From: Petrosia ficiformis
Taxonomy: Eukaryota; Porifera; Demospongiae; Haplosclerida; Petrosiidae
Length of the DNA stretch: 64,000 nt
Direction of reading: 5' to 3'
Assembly: GCA_947044365.1 (NCBI GenBank)
Contig: OX345636.1
Location: 4,422,001 to 4,486,000 of the forward strand
The number at the start of each line of letters is the position of its first letter. Position 1 is the stretch's first letter. Below the pieces are notes generated by a model. That model worked only from the letters and a program-made list of their open reading frames with translations, did not search any database and was not told the origin of the DNA. Positions 1 to 10,433 of the stretch are shown piece after piece. The translations under genes and the position numbers were made by a program.

Positions 1-1212
1 CGACTCCAATCAGTTTCAAAATAGAATATTATATAATATGACTCTAACCTGGTGTAATAGCAACCTTCATATCTTCTCATGATCTTTATACTTCTCTGCA
101 AGAGTGGGAATGTTGAAAAAATGTCCATTTTTGCCATCGTAATAAGTACAGAACCAAGAAAGCCACGCCCACCAATCATGGCGTGCACCAAGTACAATGC
201 ATTTTGAGAAAACAAATAGAGCCGTTTTCTGCAAATTCATTTTACTTTTATAGTTACAAGAGGCTGAAGAAAGCTGAATTCTGTAGCTTTTCACTGAAAC
301 CATAAAATCTACCTTTCTAGACACTATCAAACTCCGATCTTTCTCAGAGAGCAACTACAGTTACCCTGCCAGGGTTTCCCGCCTACTGCCCCCTCCACCA
401 CCCAAGGGTGTGTTTAGCTTTGTTTATTTTCACTATCAGTGAAACCTTTAGGCCCAATAATTATACCCCCGGGTGGGTGTGGCTTCCAAAAGATACAGAA
501 TTGAACCAGATTGTATGCAGCAAGAAGCTGGCAAGACTAGAAACTGATTGGAGTAGCATCCGCCCACGGAAAAGACTACAACCTTAAGGTTGTACTAGGG
601 GGAGGGGTAGTTGAAACTCCAATCAGTTTCTAGTCTTGCCTGCTTCTTGCCAGCTTCTTGCCAGCTTCTTGCTGCATACAATCTGGTTCAATTCTGTATC
701 TCTTGGAAGCCACACCCACCCGGGCGTATAATTATTGGGCCTAAATGTTTTCACTTTCAGAAACAAACCTAAACACGCCCCACCGGTGGTGGAGGGGGTG
801 GTGGGTGGGAAACAATGTCGGGTTAACTGTAGTAGCTCTCTGAGAAAGATGGGAGTTTGATAGTGCCTAGAAAGGTAGATTTTATGGTTTCACTGAAAAG
901 CTACAGAATTCAGCTTTCTTCAGCCTCTTGAAAAGCTACAGAATTCAGCTTTCTTCAGCCTCTTGTAACTATAAAAGTGAAATGAATTTGCAGAAAACGG
1001 CTATGTATATTTTGTAGCTACTTGGTGCACGCCATGTATGGTGGGCTTGGCTTTCGTGGTTTTGTTGTTCTTGCAAATGAAAAAATGGACATTTTATATA
1101 CGTTTTATCAATTCTAGGACAGTATAAAGATGATTAGAAGATATGAAGGTTGATATTACATCCAATTTTACTCATATTATATTATATTGTATTTTGAAAG
1201 TGATTGGAGTCG
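1..1212. repeat. Head-to-head pair of MITE copies forming a large inverted repeat
   Basis: The first ~556 bases and bases ~615-1212 are imperfect reverse complements. Outer ends read CGACTCCAATCAGTTTC at position 1 and its complement (GTGATTGGAGTCG) near 1200-1212; the same ACTCCAATCAGTTTC motif recurs at the inner ends (~540-556 and ~616-632). Each half therefore looks like one ~560-600 bp terminal-inverted-repeat element, and the two lie head to head around a short palindromic spacer (ACAACCTTAAGGTTGT, ~578-594). The right half carries an extra 35-bp tandem duplication (about 894-963). No coding potential is convincing; the 95-codon open frame at 67-354 is absent from the partner half. The element may extend past the window start. 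Confidence 0.8.
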
Positions 1213-1405
1213 CATCTGCCCACTCCCTAGTACAACCTTTAAATAATTAAAGCATTCACTCAACGACCTGAGGAAAATACATGATATAATTATGATGTAA
1301 TATGTAATGTGAGTCATGTAATACCTGGTGCTTCATTTGTGTAGCAAAGACTTGGATAGGTATAGTTGGGGTATTTTTCAAAACCCTCACAACATTATAA
1401 AAATG
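1213..1405. repeat. Fragment of a long-TIR element end
   Basis: This stretch (AAGCATTCACTCAACGACCT through GGGGTATTTTTCAAAACCCT) matches the right end of the long-TIR element at ~48300-48506 and, inverted, its left end at ~46560-46730. It is an orphan terminal fragment next to the CACTG-type MITE that follows. Confidence 0.65.
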
Positions 1406-2176
1406 AATGGGTTATTTTAACCCTCATTTGAGTTTCAATTACTCCTGAGACTATATAAATCAATGCTGCTTTCTTGTCTGTCTTGTATATTGACCAGTAT
1501 ATGAAGTACACGCCATCCATAATAAAAAAAAATGGTACATACATGTGCTGACTTATCAAATAGATATCTGTTGAGTACATCACATTATTTGCGTATAATT
1601 CATGTACATGTATTTAATTACTCTGCAATGAGCTAGTAACATCTGTGGTTTTGCAGATGTTAAGATCTGAATACTAATAATACACAACTGGTTGTACCAA
1701 TATAATACTATGCTACATATGTATATAGCTTCATTGTATTAATTAACAAAACCAATACAATGTACAAGTACTTTAAACACGTAAATCCTGTAATAATTAT
1801 ATACACGTAATGACTTTTCAAATATCTGTGGAGTATATCCCATGTTTTCCATTACAAGTACAAATTCATGCATATTTAATTACTCTGGAATGAGCTAGTA
1901 ACATCTGTTGTTTTCACAGATAATACACCACAGGTTGTACCTATATAATACTATGCTATGTATATAGCTACATTGTATTAATATGTTTGTTACCATATGT
2001 CTTGTTATGACATGTACTTTATATTAGTCAATATAGTTCAAGATCAAATGAACTGTGCATGACTTGTTAATATTAGCTAGCAGGAAAAATAAATCAGTAT
2101 GGAGGAAATTATAATTGCATTGAAACACCTGTATCCAACTGAAGGTTAAAATAACCTATTACTTTTTACAGTGTAG
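1388..2176. repeat. CACTG-type MITE (GGGTTATTTTAACCC family)
   Basis: The left end reads ATAAAAATGAATGGGTTATT and the right end (~2140-2176) reads GGTTAAAATAACC ... TTTTTACAGTG, giving terminal inverted repeats. The interior has two diverged copies of a ~300-bp segment (GAGCTAGTAACATCTG at ~1630 and ~1890). Related copies lie at 45930-46560 (inverted), in each 2.7-kb unit at 34284-40326, and at 41020-41350. No protein-coding sequence is seen. Confidence 0.6.
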
Positions 2177-3190
2177 AAGCAGTTGTGCATGTATCCTTAG
2201 AATACTAATACAAAGTGAAATATATCACACTTCATAATACCATATGTAACATTAGGGAAATAATGTATGAATCAGGTATTAACCATTTAATATAATCAGA
2301 ATAAAAGTTGAAATGTAACCCAATAAGTTTGTTGAATTAACCCACTGTAATGCCAGAATATATGACATTGTTGCTATAATATTAACAATTACAGATTTGG
2401 AGTTGTTGTCAAATCTTTGCATGTAGGCAGAGGAGAGGGTTGCTGTGTGTGTATTTCTAAATATTTATCTAGTTACCAGGGGAGCTCCACAATCTTGTCA
2501 TTATATAACCATAAATTTTGGTTCCTTTAATCTCCCAACTTATGGCTTGCTACGAATAGGGCGTCACGACTCCACCTTCGAAGTCCATTATCGAGCTTTG
2601 TTTATCATTATAATGCAAAAATTAAATGGTTAAAATAATCCTTAGTACAGTTGCATGGAATAGCATGAGTTTCAATTTACACAGGAAGAAAAGTTAAATT
2701 TCCTGATATTAAATTTTCACAGGACAGCTGAAGGACAGAAACCCTTACAGTACACATCATATGTACTGCAGCACAGCTAGTGGAATACTCTGCAACAACA
2801 GAACTAGTGATATGTTCTGTAGTTGCCTCATGCCATATCAAGGCAAGACTTTATACTCAATACTAAGGAATTTAATATCAAACATTGTACATCAATAGGT
2901 AGTCAAAGTGTAATTGAAGTAATAAATTATTAAAATTATTATGCTTGAAAAATTCAAGCTATCAAAATTATATACATGTTAATACTCATGGCTTAAAAAT
3001 CTGTCTTGTCCACCCTTATTACTAATCATCTGTTCATATCTACACAAGTAACAGCATTTACATGTAATGCCAGTCCAACACAGGATACCAGGAACAAATA
3101 ACAATTGTCCATTACCATATATATATATACAACAATAATAATTATTTTAATCTGTATGTGAGGCAAACTATGTAACAGCATATAGGTCAT
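2177..3190. other. Intergenic, nothing recognised
   Basis: AT-rich sequence without a convincing open frame, tandem repeat or terminal inverted repeats. Short AT runs occur near 3119-3130. The open frame at 2445-2633 has no recognisable motif or splice context. Confidence 0.5.
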
Positions 3191-3195
3191 GTGTA

Positions 3196-4500
3196 ACAAT
3201 AGCTTTCCGGCACACAGTTCAAAGATCTACATTGTAGAACAAATCCAAACTGCTTTAGACCACAGAACACTTGTCCAAACATTGCCATAGGCCCATAGCA
3301 AATTATTGTGATAATCTTACATCAAACTAATACATTATTATTATATGAATAATTAACAATTATATATTCACGTTACAATAGCAGTCCAGCACAGGGTTCA
3401 ACCCGTTTAGACCACAAAAAACTTGTCCAAATATTGCCATAGGCCTACAGCAAATTACTGCATGTGATAATCTTACATCAAACTAATACATATATAAATA
3501 AATAATTATAGCAGTCCGGCACAGGGTTCAAAGATTAAGAACAAATCCAAACCCGTTTAGACCACCAAAAAACTTGTCCAAATATTGCCTACAGCAAATT
3601 ACTGTGATCAAACTAATGCATATATGAATAACTAATTATTATCTATTCACATGTTACAATAGCAGTCCGGCACAGGGTTCAAAGATTTAGAACAAATCCA
3701 AACCCGTTTAGACCACAAAAAAACTTGTCCAAATATTGCCATAGGCCTACAGCAAATTACTGCATGTGATAATCTTACATCAAACTAATACATATATAAA
3801 TAAATAATTATAGCAGTCCGGCACAGGGTTCAAAGATTAAGAACAAATCCAAACCCGTTTAGACCACCAAAAAACTTGTCCAAATATTGCCTACAGCAAA
3901 TTACTGTGATCAAACTAATGCATATATGAATAACTAATTATTATCTATTCACATGTTACAATAGCAGTCCGGCACAGGGTTCAAAGATTTAGAACAAATC
4001 CAAACCCGTTTAGACCACAAAAAACTTGTCCAAATATTGCCTACAGCAAATTACTGTGATCAAACTAATGCATATATGAATAACTAATTATTATCTATTC
4101 ACATGTTACAATAGCAGTCCGGCACAGGGTTCAAAGATTTAGAACAAATCCAAACCCGTTTAGACCACAAAAAAACTTGTCCAAATATTGCCATAGACCT
4201 ACAGCAAATTACTGTGATCAAACTAATACATATATGAATAACTAATTATTATCTATTCACGTTACAATAGCAGTCCGGCACAGGGTTCAAAGATTTAGAA
4301 CAAATCCAAACCCGTTTAGACCACAAAAAAACTTGTCCAAATATTGCCTACAGCAAATTACTGTGATCAAACTAATACATATATAATAACTAATTACTAT
4401 ATATTCGCATGTTACAATAGCAGTCCGGCACAGGGTTCAAAGATTTAGAACAAATCCAAACCCGTTTAGACCACAAAAAAACTTGTTCAGGCATGTTTAA
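3196..4500. repeat. ~151-bp tandem array, about nine units, with a two-unit higher-order repeat
   Basis: The motif GCAGTCCGGCACAGGGTTCA starts units at about 3381 (variant), 3511, 3662, 3813, 3964, 4114, 4270 and 4420, with a diverged first unit near 3202. Spacings are ~179, 130, 151, 151, 151, 150, 156 and 150. Units at 3511 and 3813 share private changes (TATAGCAG, AAGATTAAGAAC, ACCACCAAAAAAC, a missing CATAGGC). The array thus expanded partly as a 302-bp dimer. It ends about 200 bp before the stop codon of the kinase gene and might be a subterminal array of the neighbouring CACTA unit; that link is inference. Confidence 0.9.
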
Positions 4501-4695
4501 AATATTGCATACATCTTCTGTACACAAGACAAATAATTAGTCACCCATTTAAACTATACCACACAACACCTGCATGTTTATGTATAGTAACCATGCAGTT
4601 CTTTACAATTTACACCAGGCTATATATAGACAGATGTACTATATGTACAATGATCATTAATTTCATGCTTGTAAATTACAAAATTAACCAAATCT

Positions 4696-6013
4696 CTATG
4701 ATAAATTGCTTAGAGATGTATATATATCCTGTGCTGTTGGTCTTTTACAACTATTTTCTTCCATACAAAGATCTCCAATAGACTGCAACAAAGGTAAACG
4801 TAGCTTTTGTTTGTTGACATGCTTAATAACTCTTCCAAAAGCATAAACATCACTGGCATGGGACTGACTGTTTCGACCAGAAATAATATCTGGTGGTAGC
4901 TGTGGATGTTCATGAAGGTACTTCTTTTGAACAGAAGGTGTCAGGTGATATCTCCGCCCACTTTTAAGATGACAACCTTTTCCAAAGTCGATAAAAACCG
5001 CAGTGCATGTACCACCAGCAGAGTGAAGCATTATGTTATCACATTTTATATCATTGTGAAGACTACTACATCTAACTAAATACACTAAAGCATTAGCTAT
5101 ACCAGTCAGAATGTTTATCCATGAACTACTTGTAAGATCAAGAACATTGGTTTGATGATTTAACTTATATAATGCTTCAAAGAGATTTAGTGATTCTCCA
5201 CAAAAGCAGACAAAAGACAACACAATGATGTTTACAGCAGCTCCATTGTTTATGCCTAATAACCATGGTAAGTTGGGTGACAAAAGCTAGACAGCATGGA
5301 CACTTCATTGTAAAAATGACTTAAGGAACTATCATCAACATTACTGAATACTTTAATACAAACATCCTTAAATGGGCCAAGTTTGGCACGTAGACATTTC
5401 CCAAAACAACCTTTACCAATGACAGTGTAAGGTAATTTTAGAGCATTATTAATGTCTTCCTTGGAGATGACTCTAGCAGAGTGTGGAAGAGGTGGACAAG
5501 GTATAGCACAGAGTGTTGTAGGTTTTGTGCAAGTTTGCTTCAACTTCGAATGAATTTTAAAGCACCTAAAATGAAAAGAAATTAAACTGTGATAGCTATC
5601 AGGCATAATCTCATGAGTTTCATTGTCAAGACTGGCATTAATATAATATGTTATGCATTGTTGCTGGCCATGAATGAGCCAATATATTGATCAATATGAT
5701 TGCTACTGTCCCAATATTGTTGCAATGAGGTTACTGAAACGGATAAACATAATTATTCTGTCACATAGCAATTGTGCTATATAATCATAATTCAAAACTC
5801 AACCACTTACCCTTCTAAATGTTTAAACTTCAATTCCCAATCCTGTCTTTCCTTCTCAACATCCGACAGCATTGACTTACACACCACTACTTCCTTTGAC
5901 AGCTTTTCAATTGTACAAGACTGACGTTCTTTACGGCCATTAATCCTCCCAGCTCTTTTCTTCTTCTTGTATCCTTTTCTTCACTTGTTTCTGTCTGAGT
6001 TCCTTTCAGCCAT
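4696..6013 (-). pseudogene. Coiled-coil/basic N-terminus plus protein kinase domain, two exons, broken by a nonsense codon and a frameshift
   Basis: Exon 1 (6013-5811) starts with ATG, encodes a Lys/Arg-rich then coiled-coil-like segment and ends GG|GTAAGT. Exon 2 (5565-4696) follows a TTTTAG acceptor in matching phase. Kinase motifs in order: glycine loop GKGCFG, VCIKVF (ATP-binding Lys), NEVSML (alpha-C Glu), LHNDIKCDNIML (catalytic Asp and Asn, with HND instead of HRD), IDFGKG (metal-binding Asp), SDVYAFG. All key catalytic residues are present. Two lesions: an in-frame TGA about 10 codons into exon 1, and a one-base deletion near 5270 that splits HP from LPWLLG. The joined length is near 357 codons. 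HND.K/IDFGK kinases form expanded sets in early-branching animals (recalled family knowledge). It lies on the same strand, 390 bp downstream of the CACTA transposase, so it may be transposon cargo or a host gene beside the element. Confidence 0.8.
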
Positions 6014-6403
6014 TTTAATATATAAGATATGTATATGCACACTGTAGCCACACCCATGCATCAAACTAATGCTGTCACTTTAGTTCGGAATGACCAAAAA
6101 TCTTTTTCGCTGCACCATTTTCATATAAATATCCTTCCCGTTCTTTTAATGTATGTCAAATTTCAATCATTATTGAATTACAAAAATGTATTAACCTTAT
6201 GACAGCTATACAATATAGTACATACAAAGTCATCACATCATAATTTTGAGGACATCGTGGACTTTATGAATGACGTATATAAACAATAACATACAGTATG
6301 TGTTGCACATGCTAGAACGATCACAGCCCCATATGACATTTTTGAAATAACTGAAAGCATAATTACACAAAAACAAACACTAAACTTCTACTCTATGTAA
6401 GTT
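6014..6403. other. Intergenic between transposase stop and kinase start
   Basis: About 390 bases separate the transposase stop codon from the kinase ATG on the minus strand. It should hold the transposase 3' end and the kinase promoter. A run ending ATATAAGATATG (~6018-6030) could give a TATA-like element on the minus strand, but this is weak. No other feature is seen. Confidence 0.45.
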
Positions 6404-9400
6404 TTAATCATTATTTACATTGTTAAGAAGTGGAATAAGAAGAAGAATATTTTCACCGGAAACACAAACAACTGAGTGAACACATCTCGTTTTTAGCAAG
6501 TTAATTGGTATAAAAGTGGGTGCATGTGTTTCAAACAAATCATTGCACCACACTTGTACAGGCTTCCCGAAAGAAGAGTACTTAGGATGAGAGGAATGCC
6601 ACAGTACCTGAGCAAAAAAGCTACACTGAATTTTATCCTCTATTCCAACTGTTGAATCACCTGTAGTATAAAATACCTTCAAGAATGACTTTAGATATAC
6701 AGAACGAACATAGATACCAGCTGATGGTGGAAGACCGAAAAGATCACTATCCCATTTAGCTAGTGCAACACACGGGTTTGATCTTTTAGCAGAAAAAATT
6801 TGTCCTTCTAAAGTAATTGAAGCATATTTGCAGGTAATGGTGTTTATCAAAACATTAGATGAAGAGCACTTATCTATTTTGCCAATTAGTTTCTGAAGGA
6901 TATCTTTATCAGCTTCATCAAGAATGCTACGTGTATAAAATTTAGGAACATCAAAGTCAGTTAACCTTTCATTCATTGTTTCGAAAACTGAGCCTGTCAA
7001 CCTTGTTTTTGGCAAGCACACCGGTGCAAATTCATCACTAAACATGTTGGGATGATTTAGACAAATTGCCAAGTTGTCTTCAAGAAAACGATTCATAAGT
7101 TGTGTCTCAATGCTTCTGTTATTTGTAGGCTGTGAACCGAGTATCCCATTATATCTCTCATATGAGAAACACCAGAAACTATATGCTGGCCCATAATCCA
7201 ACAACATATTTTTATAATGGCAATGCATGTGCATATTTGGTGTAATTACTGCTTTCCCATACATTCGTTCAACACGTCGACAGAACTGAATCAAAAATGC
7301 ATCTGCCAAATTGATATCTGATTTAGTAAGTGAATGCTGACACAAAATTCTACATGCTAGTACGAAATGTCTCCAACACTCAAGGTCATCATTTGAAAGA
7401 ATATCTTTAAGGCATGGAATGCTGAAAAAAATTGTCCAATTCTTTAACTGATCAGCAGTAAATCCTGCAAAGCCCGTTTCTATTTTGCGGGGTATACGAC
7501 CAACATCAAGAGGAGAATTAAATGCGTCCATCCTTTTCTGTATATCATTAAAATGTTGCATTGAAATTATACCTTTCTCAATCCAAATTTTCTTAAGAAT
7601 ATGTTTTGCACTTCCTAAATACAAGTTATGCATAGGGTCTATAATAGTCATTCTAATAGGATCAAAATATGGAAGGTCAAGCAGAACTGTGTACCTACAC
7701 CCATATTTTCCTTCCAATTGATTACGCTCAGTCTTTGTCTTGGCTTTCAGTATTAAATCAACTGATTTTCGATGATCTGCCATGTTTCGCTCAGGCCAAT
7801 TACATATATCAAACCCCGAGTAATCTCTATTTCCAAACCCACCAGAAAATTTCTTTTTACACTTGGAACATCCAAGATTGGCCATATGACCCAGAAAACC
7901 ACAAGCTTTTCTGGATGCCGGCATATCGGATGAAACACATATTAAAGCACACCTAATAGTTTGTTGGATGGCATGTCCATGTACATGCATTGGCACACCT
8001 TTCCATAAGTCTAATAATTCACTAACTAGGGGACGAAGAAACGAATTTACTTCCCTTTTGGGCTCAGATGGTCCTGGAATGATACCAAGTAAAATAATGT
8101 ACTCTCTTTTAAAGCGAACATAATATGGCAAATTCAAAATGGTCAGGTATATAGCACCAACAGATGATTCCGTCAATTTGTATGGCTGAAACCAATCAAT
8201 GTTTAGTGCTAGAGCATAAGAAAATTGCTCACTTAAAAAAGGCATACCATTAACTGACATGAAGTCCTTCCATACCTGTCCATCATAAATATCTTCCAAT
8301 AGATCAGAGTACGGTCGATATTTCCACACTTCAGCTAACCTCGCAAATCCTTCCAACTGCAAGAGATTCTGAAGTGATGAAACTAGGCTGTTATAGCAGT
8401 ATGTTTTATATGGTTGAAATATCTTTTTACTACTTCTAAGTTCCACTATTTCACCTAGTAAATTGTTACATCTTGCTCGAGCATTGGGATACAGAAAAGC
8501 AATACATTTTCTAGGTATTCTCTGTGAACCAATCTGTTCCACACATTCAGTGTATTTGTAAATGGAATTACATTTGTAACAAACAACAAACTTTTGAAAC
8601 TGAACCGCATGGTAATGCTTTTGTAATTCATGAATTGACTTAGGGAACTGAGATGCTATCTTTGCTACAACTTCACTATAGCGGCCAAGGATTGTAAAGA
8701 ATGTCCAAAGGAATTTAAGAAGTATTTGCACTGCAGCACTTGGAATGTAAAACTGAGCTTTTAAACGAAGTAAGAACAATTTTAACCATGATACTAAAAT
8801 GGTTTCTTTCTCAGAATCAGCTTTTTGGCTCAACAGTGGTAAACCGGGAGACTCTTCAATATCACTGTTATCACTTTCTTCCCAAACTTCTTGACCGTCT
8901 AAGCTGCTACATGTAGATTCATCTAAATACAAAGTAGAATACTGTATTATGACAAAGCTAAACATTAAATACAGTCAAACCTATCTATTTTGGACACTTT
9001 GCAATTGGAATCCGATATAAATATTCTGGTGTCCTTATTTCACTTAAAACATATTGATACATTGTAACTGTACAACAACTGACTGCCCTCAATAGAGTTA
9101 TTAACCCTTTACCGACGAATGTTGCAAATATGCAACATTTGAATAATGCATTAATTAACGAATGTTGCAGATTTGCAACATAAATTGTAAAAGGCAAATA
9201 TATGATAAAATCTTTAAATATAGAAGAAACTAACAAGCACACACTACGAAGAAAACATTTAGTTAGTTTAAATTAGTGAAAACGTCAGATTCCAGGCCAA
9301 ACAAAACTGATAAAGACGCTAAGTATGGACGTCGCCGCTGACTACTGCAGTTTCAAACACTCGTCTTGCTGCTTTCCTGCTGCTAACGAAGCATGTTTTT

Positions 9401-10092
9401 GGTATCAATGGCTTTCTTAGAAAGTCTTCTGTATAACTAAGTGAGTTAAAAGTAACGGTTGCTTAAAATTCAGGCGTTATACAGACTAGACAAAAAGTGG
9501 GCGTTGCCCGTCGACTACTATACTTACAAACGTTCGCCTTTCTCTCTTCCTGCTGATAGCGAAGCATACATTTTACATCAATGGGTTTGCTAAAGACTCT
9601 TCTTTTCACAAAGAAAGTTAGAATGTTGAGACTTATAAAATATGAGAGTTATAGTGTTGAAAAGTTATAATTATAGATATTAAGTGCTCCGCCCACACAA
9701 AATTTTTTAATTAAATTGTGGTTAACAACGAAAACGCTAATTTCAATTATAGCCGGTAAAGGGTTAAATGTGTCCTCATTTCATAGTGTCCACAACAGCA
9801 GATTTGATTGTATTGCTATATGAAATAGCTTTGTGGTAGTATGTCATTCCCAACACAATAACTATTAATGTGGTGCAATATTAGAGGAATATCAACTAAC
9901 CACAACATATACACATAATAGCTTCTGATACAGTACCTGAAACAGAATCATCATCATCTTCATCATCATCACAGTTAGTTGATTCCACACCGTCCATGTA
10001 TATATCATCTGATAATGAAGCATTTTCGGAGTCACTAACACTTGGTCTTGGGAGTACAGGTAACTGTGGTACAGACTCCTTGAATTCACCTG

Positions 10093-10155
<63 letters not shown>

Positions 10156-10343
10156 TATGATATAAAATTATACTTACTACTTGAGCACGAAGTTCCTTGG
10201 CGTCTTCGAATTTTATTCCATAACCGACTTTTTCTGTTGTAAAACAACTTCTTATGTTTTTGGTAAGTCCTATAAACTAGTTCCTGATCACAGTGAGGGC
10301 ATCTCCATCTACAGTCGTCACGCTTCGAGCTTTCCAATTCCAT
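6404..10343 (-). CDS. CACTA/EnSpm (TNP2-type) transposase, three exons
   Basis: Exons 10343-10178, 10089-9901 and 8922-6404 join in phase (A|GT, then G|AT) to ~957 codons. Exon 1 carries a zinc-finger-like CPHC...H motif; exon 2 is an acidic Asp/Glu linker; exon 3 is the catalytic region. Diagnostic motifs are SSDMPASRKACGF (first Asp, ~residue 451), IIDPMHNLYLG (second Asp, ~547) and FSYERYNG (Glu, ~707), with MHMHCHYKNMLLDYGP before it. The DPMHN-LG and GP-ER-N blocks are hallmarks of the TNP2/DUF4218-type transposases of CACTA (En/Spm) elements. The start is the ATG at 10343; the open frame extends further up only from a TTG. Intron 1 holds an (AT)n run and intron 2 two nested insertions. 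The frame is uninterrupted, so the protein may be functional. Element termini were not located with certainty. Confidence 0.9.
8970..9812. mobile_element. TA-flanked TIR element inserted in transposase intron 2
   Basis: The left end reads TACAGTCAAACCTATCTATT and the right end CAGATTTGATTGTA, an imperfect inverted pair flanked by TA, as in Tc1/mariner/pogo-like elements. GGACACTTT and its inverse AGTGTCC sit just inside both ends. It contains no transposase and is itself interrupted by a TTAA-type element at 9101-9767. It lies wholly in the intron, so the transposase reading frame is kept. Confidence 0.7.
9101..9767. mobile_element. TTAA-flanked (piggyBac-like) MITE nested in the preceding element
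   Basis: Both ends read TTAACCCTTTACCG (9101) and its complement CGGTAAAGGGTTAA (ending 9767). A TTAA target plus CCC-starting TIR is the piggyBac signature. The interior includes GTTGCAAATATGCAAC-type short palindromes and two diverged copies of a ~200-bp block (around 9335 and 9530). No coding sequence. Confidence 0.75.
10090..10160. repeat. (AT)n microsatellite in transposase intron 1
   Basis: Nearly pure TA dinucleotide run just upstream (minus strand) of the exon 2 acceptor. The runs of Tyr/Ile codons read from it in all frames are artefacts. Confidence 0.95.
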
Positions 10344-10433
10344 GATCTGACCCGCAAACTGGCGAAACCGCAAGCCTGTCCATGACGTAATATCACATGA
10401 CCACAGTCACCACACATGTGCGAATGGAAAAAG
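10344..10433. promoter_or_regulatory. Short bidirectional promoter between transposase and accessory gene
   Basis: Only ~90 bp separate the transposase ATG (10343, minus) from the accessory-gene ATG (10434, plus; a second in-frame ATG is at 10416). The interval contains TGACGTAA (10382-10389, CRE/ATF-like) and TCACATGA (E-box-like). Shared control of both genes is inferred from the divergent layout; no TATA box is evident. Confidence 0.55.

Noticed and set aside
3196..4500. Regularly spaced repeats resembling a CRISPR array
   Set aside because: The ~151-bp units are repeated end to end without unique spacers, in a eukaryotic context; it is a satellite.
7485..7956. Plus-strand frames of 78 and 95 codons
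   Set aside because: They are antisense shadows of the transposase exon.
9892..10152. Minus-strand frame with a Tyr-Ile run
   Set aside because: It reads the (AT)n intron repeat; the real exon in this area uses another frame (9901-10089).
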